Source: Eremophila alpestris peregrina (taxonomy: Eukaryota > Chordata > Aves > Passeriformes > Alaudidae). Taken from it: 64,000 nucleotides of DNA. A program made the position numbers and the translations under genes. The notes below the pieces were generated by a model. That model made no database searches. It had not been told where the DNA came from and saw only the letters and a program-made list of their open reading frames with translations. How positions within the stretch are numbered: position 1 is the stretch's first letter; each line of letters begins with the position of its first letter. The stretch spans positions 18,713,578 through 18,777,577 of the forward strand of contig WMCF01000008.1 of NCBI GenBank assembly GCA_009792885.1, given 5' to 3'. Below are positions 50,194 to 60,403 of the stretch, piece by piece.

Positions 50194-50304
50194 GAAACCC
50201 TCATAGTTGCAGGATTTAAGGTGGTAAAATTGCCTGCAGCAAGAGAGGATGGTAGACATGGTTGTCACCTGGAAGTGTCTGAAGAAGCTGGATCAGCCAT
50301 TTAT
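50194..50304 (+). CDS. POT1: POT1 coding exon (residues 113-149), end of extra OB-like domain
   Basis: The acceptor ctctgtccccatag and donor TAT|GTATGT give phase 0 on both sides; 37 codons. The protein ETLIVAGFKVVKLPAAREDG then RHGCHLEVSEEAGSAIY fits the last strands of an OB fold. The GETLIVAGFKVV strand parallels GDIVRFHRIK of OB1. A charged loop then leads to a strand (HLEVSEEAGSAIY). Because both edges are phase 0, skipping this exon would keep the frame but would destroy the fold. A T-rich run starts about 20 bp after the donor. Confidence 0.85.
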
Positions 50305-52113
50305 GTATGTGGTTGCCCAACTTTTTCTTTTTTTTTTTTTTTTTTTAATTCTAAAATGCTTACAATAACATTTTGCTTTATAATAGAAAAAAACAATAAA
50401 ATCTCTTAGAAACTGAAATGGTACAGATTATTTTACCATGTTCATCAGGAAACATGACATGTTTGAGTTGTGTGTGTGCATGTGTAATTTTATAATAACC
50501 CTAACCCAGGTTATTTTCCAGGTAAATTTCTACTTGTTGAGTGCAAGAAGTTGTCTTTAGTTGACTTTTGATTCCTAGAGCTATTTAAACTACTCTAAAC
50601 TACTCTTGTGCGTAATACATTTCAATAATGCTGACAGGGTAGAGGGTGCAAGAGTTATTTAAGGTCTATAATTTTTAGTTTTCTCTGGTCTATGAGTTTG
50701 TACTGTTTTAGCTCAAATTGTTAGTTATTACCTTTCAAATATATGGATTGCTATAATATAAATTTTATAGAGAGAATTGTACCCTTTTGTCCTGAGTAAA
50801 ATATTTGTTCTTTTGTACTATTCTCACAGCAGTTCTGTTTAGTTTTATCTATATTGTTGTTGTCTAATTAAATCCTAAATTTAAGAAAAAAAATTTTTGT
50901 TTTAAATTTCAGAAAGGCACTTTTGTTTTGGAATATACCTCTATGGGTAACTCGAACTTGGCACACAACTCAGTGAGAAACAAAGTTATTTTTAAATGAT
51001 AGTGCAGACTGTTTCATGGCACTCATTATCTGTTGATGATGATGATACATAGGTAGAAAGAATACTTTTCATTGAAGATCATGGATAGCAAAACTGCCCT
51101 GTGTCTGAATAGATGTGTGTAAACTAAAAGTGTCTAAATTTTAGAAACTACATGAAGCCTTCAACTGAGTATTGGCGAGACCTCATGACATACAGTCTAA
51201 TCCAGAGACACTGCAGCTCCCTGAATGCCTGGGTTGTGCTGAGGTGTTTATCTCATCATTGACCTCAGAATGGAGCTAGTGGTACTTTGTTTGGTGACAC
51301 TCATATTGGATGCTTAACACCAATACAAATGAGCAGATTTTGTGTGTGCTTCACTTCCTCAGTCATAACTTTTCACTTGGCTGTTTAAAAGTAGAATCTG
51401 CTTCAGGAGTGCAGCTGAGGTGGAGAGCAAGAGCAGGCCCCCAGCAGGAGTGGGCAGAGTGAGGCAGGGCACAGCTGTGACATGGGGCTCTGTGGCTGGC
51501 AGCCAGGCTGGGCTGAGCCCTGTGTTCCTCACAGAGTGGGGGTGTGTTGGCTTTTCATCAAATCACCTCGATTAGTTCTTTTAAACACCTTACACTGAAG
51601 ATAAGTCTGGCTTATAAGTAAGGCTCAAAAAGCTTAGAAACTACCTTTAAATAAAATATATCCTATTCTGGTGATTTTTTCCCCCAAAGGAAAGTAACGA
51701 GTCACTGAGAATAGATCTGCTCTAAGCACTGATATGTATATACATCTTTATGTAAAAACCTTAAGCCCACTTAAGATATATGTAAGCAAGTGTAGTTTTA
51801 AATTTGTGGTGTCCAACTTTCAAATGCTACTCTATTAATGTGACCTGACATACTCATCTAGGTGACACTAGAAAATGTGTTTTTTTATTTTTGAAGAAGC
51901 TTTTGACTGAGTGTAATTGCAGTAAATACTACTTTCTTTTCTTCTGTGGCTAAAATTTTACTAGATTCAGATATGATTCGTACAGCAGAAATGTCTGTAG
52001 GGCTGGTTTGTATTTCTGTGTAGTGTTGTATTTGCTTTAAAGTTATCAAATGTTGTTATATTTGCAGTACCTTTAATTTTGTAGTCAGAAAGTTTCTTAT
52101 TTTTTCTCCACAG
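50305..52113 (+). other. POT1: POT1 intron 5
   Basis: GT-AG intron, phase 0. It contains a T homopolymer near 50328 and a GC-elevated patch at about 51400-51550 with no recognisable content. Confidence 0.78.
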
Positions 52114-52161
52114 ATTTACACTAAACCAGGAACCACTGCTGCTTCAGAAACTGCATCTGTG
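52114..52161 (+). CDS. POT1: POT1 coding microexon (residues 150-165), linker
   Basis: A 48-bp exon between acceptor tttttctccacag and donor GTG|GTGAGT, phase 0 on both sides, encoding IYTKPGTTAASETASV. It is rich in Thr, Ser and Ala and probably forms a flexible linker between the extra OB-like domain and the canonical OB1. Its 0-0 phase allows in-frame skipping. It was found from splice signals and frame continuity, since it is far too short to appear as a long open frame. Confidence 0.75.
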
Positions 52162-53310
52162 GTGAGTTTGTGTTTGGGATATTTTTAAATCACATGAGAT
52201 TAGCTGCATGTAAATAAGAAGGTGTGAAATTAATTTTTGTTCCTGTTTAATTTATTTCCATACTTTTATCCCATTTAACTTTTACTTCTGCATATAATAT
52301 ACTGAGAACACAAAATGTGAAAAAAGTAACACATTTTATTTACTTGCAGTATAGTTCCCATCTCAATCTCCAAACAGACTTCATGTAGGTTTAGAAATTT
52401 GAACTAGAAAGGTAACTATTGGTCCAAATAAGATTGTATGCTGGTATTGTAAAAAGAAAAAAGGAAATGTGAAACTTCCTGTGATTTAAAATCAGACTTC
52501 TGATACTGGTCTTAAAATTTGTTTTAATTTCTGTTTGGAACAAGCCCTTATGTATCTAAATTAAAATTATACGAGAAATAGTATTTTAAAGGCCGAGGAA
52601 CTGGTTTAGGAAATTCTAATGTTCTTTATCATGATGTTAAAGATTCAAACCAATGGTGATAGAGCTCATTTTCAATTTTTATTTACAGTTTCATTTTTTT
52701 CAGTATAGTACTTGAAAACCTATGTTATTAATCAGTTTGAGAGAACCTGTATTCTAAAAGAGTGAGTCTAATCAGCAAATATTACAACCTTAAGATGAGA
52801 GGAAAATAGTCCTTAATCTGTAGAAAGAATCCCTTAATTTCTTTAATCCTTCAGCAACTGTGGTGTTTTAATCAGAAGATGTGCACAGTGCCTGTGAGAG
52901 TAACCCCAGCAGCCCAAGACAAGGATTCTGTGCAGTGGCACTGCTAAGCAGAAATGCAAAGCTATTTATGTATGTGCTTTAAATAGTCCTCTGGATGGAC
53001 ATGTTAAAATGGATCAGTAAAAAATTTCTTTCATTGTTCTTTATTTTAATGACTTTTACTCACCTGATTCATGTATTGAAACTTAATTCAGTTAACTAGT
53101 TGGCTTATTGTAAGAAAGATGCAATCACAGAAAGAATTTAAAAGTCTTGTGTGCTGAGTCTCAAAGGAATAAGATACAGAGAAATACATAATTTTTATTT
53201 CTCTAGGATGAAATAAATGTCTGAGGATGAATGACATTAAAAGACAGAATTCTGTGTGAATGTTTGAATAATTTTTTTTTCTATTCCCTCATTGTATCAT
53301 GCCTTTTCAG
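52162..53310 (+). other. POT1: POT1 intron 6
   Basis: GT-AG intron, phase 0. Nothing is recognised in it apart from the ATG close to its 3' end, described separately. Confidence 0.8.
53299..53301 (+). promoter_or_regulatory. POT1: In-frame intronic ATG, possible alternative POT1 start
   Basis: The ATG lies 12 bp before exon 7 and is in frame through the acceptor (M-P-F-Q then SVAPKYVYTP). A transcript beginning in intron 6, or retaining its end, would give an N-terminus within one residue of the mammalian one. A at -3 gives a fair start context. There is no evidence that such a transcript exists. Confidence 0.35.
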
Positions 53311-53425
53311 TCTGTTGCTCCAAAATACGTGTACACTCCCCTGAATCATCTTAAAGATGGAACTATAGTGAACTTGTATGGTGTTGTGAAATTCTTCAAG
53401 CCTCCATATATTAGCAAAGGAACTG
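53311..53425 (+). CDS. POT1: POT1 coding exon, start of canonical OB1 (residues 166-203 plus one base)
   Basis: The acceptor atgccttttcag precedes TCT, and the donor is ACTG|GTATGT, phase 1. The protein SVAPKYVYTPLNHLKDGTIV, then NLYGVVKFFKPPYISKGT, is the N-terminal strand of OB1 of POT1. In the known human structure, OB1 contacts the 5' bases of TTAGGGTTAG, with aromatic side chains stacking on bases. The FKPPY segment seen here is the conserved one. There is no ATG inside the exon before the conserved part, so translation must start upstream. This exon and the next are the most secure in the window. Confidence 0.97.
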
Positions 53426-56151
53426 GTATGTACCATATTCAAGAGATTTGCAATCTCCTTCAGCCAGAACTGTTCTTACTGTGTTTGTTAAAAATCAACC
53501 AGAACAACAAATTCACATGATCCTTTGACCATAGCTTTGACCAGCTAATACCAGGGAAACAGAACAACAAATGGATAAGAGATATCACTCAGTTTAGGCA
53601 GACTGGTGGAGATAGCAAATGAATGAAGTTCTTAAAGAAGATCTGTCATTTGTCCAGCTACTTTAACAAGACTATGGGGAGCGGAGGACTTTGAATATCT
53701 TAATTAGACAAACACTGATTACTGGAAATCATTAGGGCAGCCATTCTTTCCAGATATGTAAAAACAGTGAAGTTAAATGCACTTACTATTGAAGTAGCAT
53801 GTCTCTGAAGCAGCTAGGAGTGCATTTTTTCTACTGAGTTATTTGTCAAGTTAATCACTTCAATTTCTGATGTAATAGAAATTTAATAGGGAAAATGATT
53901 ATTTATTTAGCACCTAGTCCTTGTCTAAATGTCATTAATAACTTCCTAATATGTCTTCCCTGTATATTTCGAGTTGACATTGCTAAAATAACAGTATCAG
54001 TGGAGAATGGGTATTTCTTATTTATGAAGATAGTTGTAATTCACTTGCTACTTCATAATGCAAATCTCTAGAACAGTTTTAATATTCACTAATCAGTCAA
54101 ATATTTCAATGTGGATTTTTGATTTTTTTTTTGCACAATCCAGAGTGATATTTGCTTGAGAAGGTACAAAATGATCAATGATTTCTGCACTGTCAGGGCA
54201 TGAAGTGGCTCTTCTCAGAAAATTCTGTGGTTGCTTTAGATCTGGCCCAGTCCTGCACCAATACATTCTGTCTGACACTGTAGTATTAGAATCATGGAGC
54301 TTTAAGCTGATGCCCACTGGAGGCATGGAAAGTGGGGCCACTGTTCTTTATCCACATGGGTCTTTCTTCACTATAGATATGCCCTGACGTTTAAGATGCT
54401 GCTCCTTCTTCCACATATTAAGGTTTAAGGTTGAGGCTTTGCACTGTGTTCCCACTGAAGGTGGGTACCACTGGACTGGTACCTAATTTAGTCTTGTTGG
54501 TTTATATAATCTATAATTAAAAGTTCATAATTTCTATTACCATTATCACATTAGGTGAATGTTAAAACACTTATGAATGAAATGAATTTTCACTATGTTC
54601 ATAAATCATTTATTGTGGAGAAAGTTGTTTTAGCAAAGCACACTTTTGCTCGGGGCATATAGTTTGAAACATCTGTTTATGAGAACTTTATGAGTTCTGA
54701 AAACTGTCCCAGAAAGTGCTTTGGGTCTTGCTTGGTACAAGAGACAGGTAGGATTTTGTCTGCTTAGAAGATCTGTTGGAAGTGTTCAAAACTATATTCT
54801 AACTTTGCTTCCCTGATAATTTAGGAGTCTTAAGATATTTTAAATTTTTAACAAAGATTATATTCTCCTCTCTCCCCTTAATTTAAGGGTATCTCAAGTA
54901 TTTAACCTTGAGATTTAAAAGGAAAGTAAATAGAAGAAAAAAGAGCCTCTGTCTTTGTTGTGTCCAATTACAGAGATTATGTGTTTGACCATGAAAGTTT
55001 TAGGACATTACAGTGTGACACCTACTGCTTCTCCAGCCCTTTTTCTTGATGTAGATATTGGTCAGTGTTTTCCATAAAGCAGGGAGAAGAACAAGAATCC
55101 TTTCTGCTGGTTGACAGTGTCATTGAATTAATGTCCTATATTCGTGGGAAACATCTATCTGGCATTTTATCATAGATACATGCAGTATATTTGTATGTCA
55201 CATGTTCAGTTAAAATCTCATTTTATCATACCTAGACATGCATGTAGATTGTAGCTATTTTATTTTTATGAAATATTTCTTAAAATCAAAATCAATAAAG
55301 TATAATAATTTTGGAAAAGACACTTCTAAAAAGCTTGACCACTTCCAGGTCAACAGTCCTGTGCGCCCAAATTGCAAATTAAGAATCAAATCAGATGCTT
55401 AAAGAATTTTTGAAGCCTTAAGTTCTATTTTTATTTTCAGTTTTTATTGGATCTTGAGCCAAGTTCATAAAACAGCCCAGAATTTGTTTGAAATTATGTG
55501 GCTGAAAGAATGAACTGTAATTTAAACTATACCGTTTGGTCAACTTGAATTACAGTAGTCAATTTTTAGCAAGTAATAGCAAACCAACTTCACAGTGCAA
55601 AGCAAACCCATCACAGAATGTTGTGCTATCCATTTTTGAGGAAGCAGACTCAGTTAAACCTGCAGCAGTTTTTCCTTCAAAGTATTGTGTTCCATTTTGG
55701 AGTTTTTTTCTGAATCAAAATATTGAGGATTTATTTAAGTTTTGCTGAATAGAATAAAAGCTGTTGCAGAGGTAAAGATAGCAATTTCATTCCTGGACCC
55801 CTAGAGATTAGAATAGTGTTTTCCCTTCTGTTCACAGTGGTTTATATGCATTTCTTTTTTAAATAACCACTCCTTCTTATCTTAAAGTATAAAAGATAAA
55901 TAAAAGATAAAAAGATATTTAAAGGAATTAATAAAAATAATAAATAGTTTAATAAATAGGTACTAAAAATCTCAAGATTGTTACTTTGATCTGCAGTTTC
56001 CAAATGATGGCACTGAAACATCTGTTTAGCCAGATGCTTCTGGTACTTACCAAATTGTATCTCTAAAATGTATCACCATGTTAGAAATAACAAGGTCTGG
56101 AGAAATGCTTTGATTCTTCAGAGGTTTTGTTTTGGACTGCAATATATGTTT

Positions 56152-56152
<1 letters not shown>

Positions 56153-56177
<25 letters not shown>
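56153..56177. repeat. (TA)n microsatellite
   Basis: About 25 bp of alternating TA inside POT1 intron 7. Confidence 0.88.
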
Positions 56178-56182
<5 letters not shown>

Positions 56183-57362
56183 AATATATGAGTGTGTGTA
56201 CATTTGTAATATTTTTTCCTGGCTTGTTGAAAGATAAATGGTAAATTACCTGGGTTCAGCTGCTTGGTGTTAGTGCAGACACTTGTGTATTGAATGGCCT
56301 CAGTAATTCTTGAAAACAGTATTAATTGTTTCATTTAGTTTGGAGGAGAGAATAATTTGCTACAGTAATCTGTCTTTTTTTGTGTGTATTGAAATAAACA
56401 GAAGGCAATCTTTAATTAGAGTCCCTGACTGCTAACAACATTGCTCAAAACCCTTTTATCTCTTGGAAGGGAGAACTTATTGGTTCAGGGTAGTGGGTTT
56501 TCCACTAAATGTTATTGAGGAATAAATATGTGATTGCTCAAAAGGGGGTGTGTAATTAGATCGATGCTTTCCACCCTAACAGTTATACAAGCATATTTTT
56601 CAGGATCTGCTGAAGTCCTCAGTAGAACTACAATAAATGCTTAATCAGTAAATACTAAACAACTTGTTGGTCCTACAATATGAGTAGCTATTAATCTGGA
56701 AAGATTTCTTAGCAATTCTGGTTTTCTTAGTATGACTGAAAAATGAGTTTGTATGTGAAGCTGTAGAGTTTGGGGTTTTTGTGTTTGTTTTTTATCTGTC
56801 TGTACACATTGTGGAGAAATGCTGGCTTTCTGCTCATGCTAATAACTGGCATAAAAGAGATTTCCATAAAAGAGTGAAGATGCTGTGGCATTATGAAAGG
56901 AAAGTTGTAACCTGAAGAAGGAACCTGGACTGTCATGATAGTGGAGGCAAATTTACATTTTCATTAACTGTTACAGGGCTGCAAGAGATTCCTATTTCCA
57001 ACTATTTAAAGGACCTAGAAGCTTGACAATCAGCATTCTCCATGCAGACAGTGCAACCTTCTACTAATTACCAAATAGTTATGGATTTTTTAATGAATTA
57101 AAGAACTCATTAGCAAATTACAGCCATTGTATTTTAAAGAACAGTAAGGACTAATAAAGAATATAAAAAGCATGTAAGACACATGCAGACCATCACTCTG
57201 TACTTTTATTTAAATTAAACATGAGTTGCATCTCCTTGTTTTCATAACACCAGTTCTGGGATGTTACAAGCATCCTTACAGGTAGCTGTCAATGGCAGGT
57301 GGTTCTTCACATGATGTTTTAAGCCTAAGTGAGAATACCTCTTCATAATAATTAAATGTATT

Positions 57363-57379
57363 AAAAAAAAAAAAAAAAA
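57363..57379 (+). repeat. Poly(A) run
   Basis: About 17 consecutive A in POT1 intron 7, with no recognisable retroposed body upstream. Confidence 0.8.
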
Positions 57380-59224
57380 GAGTAGCAGTTTGAAATTCTG
57401 TGTAGTGTCAGCCAGAATTCAGTGCTTTTACTGAAACAATCTAGTATGAAAGTACAAAGTTTTCTTCTGTAGCATACAAATTTGCTGAACTGTGCATCCA
57501 TTGTGTCATATTTTTAAGACAGGTTATTGCAAGTAAAATCTACCAGAAATTCTCTTTGAAAGGAAATCAGTGGATTTTTTAATCAGTGGATTGAATTTCT
57601 CTAGTAAGGGAAAATTGACTCCAATATTATTTATTTATTAGCTTGGTGGTGAAGGGATTTTGCTTTGTTGGAAAGTATATTGAGAAAATCAAAAGTGTGA
57701 CCAATGACATTATATTGCTTTGTTTAACTCTGGGACATTATTTAGATTCAGCAATTCTGTTTAGAGTTTGACTCACTACTTTTTCAGAAGAGTGAATTCA
57801 TTCACTGATCTATAATGCTACTGTGGAAAACGGAAACAATTTTCACATTTTAGGTGAAAAAGACAGGTGGCTTTTTACGTTTTACCTTCAAAAGGACTTT
57901 GCTGAATGAGAATTTAATTGAAAAAATCAGTCTTTATGCTTTGTTCTCAAAGACCTGTATTGTAATTAGGTTTATAGAAGTGATGTTTTGAGGTGACAGT
58001 AAAGAATGAAAGACTAAAGTCACAGAAGAACCTCTATTATGTAGAAAGTGTTCTCTGGCTATGTAAAGCAAGTGTACTATTTTATACTGCTTTGACTAGG
58101 ATGATCATCAGTCTTATATAATTATGTTAATTACACAGAAAATTGAGGCAGTGTGTTTGTTAACTTCTACGATTAAATAGGCAGCTGCACATGTATGAAG
58201 CTGGCTAGGTTGTATAACCACAGCATCAAAGAACAACCACAATTTTAATGTGGAATGTTTTTGCTATTTCCCCTTGATTCTGATGTTGGATTATATCACT
58301 GCACTGTAGCATGTTATTCTGCATCCCCAAAGGATTGTAAATCTATGAACCATATGGGTTTTTCTTAATTGCTCATTTTGCTCATATTTGCAATGAATCT
58401 TTTAAGTTAACCTCTAGAATTCATACTCAAAAAAAATGCATCAGTCTTTGGATAACAGTAGTAAATACTTGCAGTTTTGTCATCCAGTGACTGGAGTTTA
58501 TTCTTGACATTCCTAGCATAGAATGTCAAAATAGACTCTATGTGGACCTTGTGCCTGTGGTGGGAGTGTGGAAAAGAGTGATCTCAGCAACTTCTGAATG
58601 CAAAATATGATAATTTATCATTATTGAGTCTGTGTAAAAGTCTTGGGAAGGAAGAAGAGTACTAGTTTTATAGAAATACAGAAGGTTTTTGTATCTCTAG
58701 GAACTATTATTTCTCAGTAAGCCTTCAGTGGATTTCTTTCATCACTTCATTCACTCAAATTGTTAGGGAATTTAAACTTTTAAGTTTAAATGGTAGCAAA
58801 ATTTAAGGGTATATGTGCTTGAAACAGAAGAATATTTCTTTTGAAGCAAGTATTTTAATTCACTCACATATCTGTCTTCATGTGTAGGGAATCTGTTCAG
58901 GGAGTTTACAAATAACAATCATCTTTTTATGGCTGCCATCCTGTAGCTTTTTTATATAAGGCAAATCTGTCAGTTTTGCTAGACTGATAGCATTCTCTTC
59001 CAAAGTTGTCTAGCAATAATTTACATGTCTTAATCTTTATAATGTGTATGATGGGGATTTTATTGACTTTGTTTTAGAACTACGACACCTTTGTTCAGTT
59101 CCTAGCTATATAAACTGGTGTAGTGTCACTATCACTGGTTGACTCATAGAATTACAGCTAAGGGAAATTGGGGTTTTGATAATTTAGGGGTTTTTTTTCT
59201 CTTCTGTTTGGGTTTTTCTTTTTA

Positions 59225-59590
59225 AGAGATGAGAAGGTATCAAACAAAACAGGGCAAAACAGATTTGATTTGGGAAATTTAATTCATTGCCAGTTCATAA
59301 GCATCTAATAACTAACTCAGATATTGAGAAACAAAGAAATATTTGAACACTTAGGGAGAACACCTTTCCTCCACCTTTCCCAGGTTCAGCTTCACTCCAG
59401 GCACTCCTCCTTCCTCCTTCCTAGTCTCTGTTCCTCTGCCTGTGGTTACAGGGGGACAATAGGAGGTACAGGAGATCAGGGTCAGGATGGAGCCTTTCTT
59501 TCTGCTGTTACTTGGTTTCCCAGGTCAGTTACCAGCTGCCATGTTGCAAAAGAGCAAATGTACTTTTACTCTGTTTTATGTTTGTAAGGT
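59225..59590 (-). mobile_element. ERV LTR fragment in POT1 intron 7, reverse orientation
   Basis: The blocks 'aacagatttgatttgggaaa' with 'atttaattcattgccagttc', then 'acctttcctccacctttccc' and 'cttcactccaggcactcctc', are the antisense order of the same LTR family as at 38.8 kb. Both ends are lost or degenerate. Confidence 0.6.
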
Positions 59591-60272
59591 ATCAGAGCAC
59601 ACATGTTCTGTAAGCTGAAATGGAAAATACAGGTTTCATTTATGTCATCCACAAATACTGCTCTATTCTGGACTGGCCTGCATTGCCATCTTTGTATCTT
59701 GTTTTGACTTTACTTTTTAGATCATGATTAGAAGTGGAATTCTATGAAGTTTAACTTCAGAAAGGCATATTTCATATTTTTACTTTCTAACTACCACTGT
59801 GTGACTCTATTCTTGTGGTGTATATATATATCTTGCATATTTTGTTGAAGTAAAGGATATGTAATTTTTGCTTTAATTTGCTTGTAGAACTCATTACCTT
59901 TTCAGAAAGCTGTGCAAAATAAATCTTAGAAAATGATTTTATAAAATTGTAGATATGCTCCTCATTTTGTAGAACAAGTAACTGAGGTGTGAAAGAGTAG
60001 CATGCCCATTGCAGACAGAAGAAAAAGGTTTGTGTGTTCTTGTGCACAGAGCTGTGCTTAATCACACATTTCATTTTCAGTTATTTGCACTAATTATCAG
60101 CAAGATGGGCCACATTTCAGTTGTGATACTGTAAAAATATTAACTTTGAAAAAGCTACAAAGATCATAGCAGAAAAAAATTGGCCATAGGGGTGTTCCTC
60201 CCAAATTTAGTATCTGTGTATTAATAATTCCATAGTGCCTGTTACTCATCTGGACACTTTTATATTTTACAG

Positions 60273-60403
60273 ATTATTGCTCAGTTGTAACACTTGTGGA
60301 TCCATCAAATGTGAAGTTAACATGCAATCTTTTTAATGGAAACCTAGATTCTCTACCAAAAATTTACAAAGTTGGAGATATTGTTCGATTTCATAGAATA
60401 AAG
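60273..60403 (+). CDS. POT1: POT1 coding exon, OB1 continued (residues 204-247)
   Basis: The acceptor tatattttacag and donor AAG|GTATGT give phase 1 in and phase 0 out. The protein DYCSVVTLVDPSNVKLTCNL, FNGNLDSLPKIYKVGDIVRF, HRIK matches POT1 OB1 closely. The first Asp is the codon split across the intron. The next exon (IQVYKK... region in other POT1 proteins) is not found before the right edge, so OB1 is incomplete here. Confidence 0.97.

Larger units (their letters stand above)
53426..60272 (+). other. POT1: POT1 intron 7
   Basis: GT-AG intron, phase 1, 6.8 kb. It contains (TA)n at 56153-56177, a poly(A) run at 57363-57379 and an LTR fragment at 59.2 kb. No other exon or gene is seen. Confidence 0.9.

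Noticed and set aside
50498..50508. Telomere-like aaccctaaccc inside POT1 intron 5
   Set aside because: Fewer than two TTAGGG units. Such a short match is expected by chance and is not an interstitial telomeric array.
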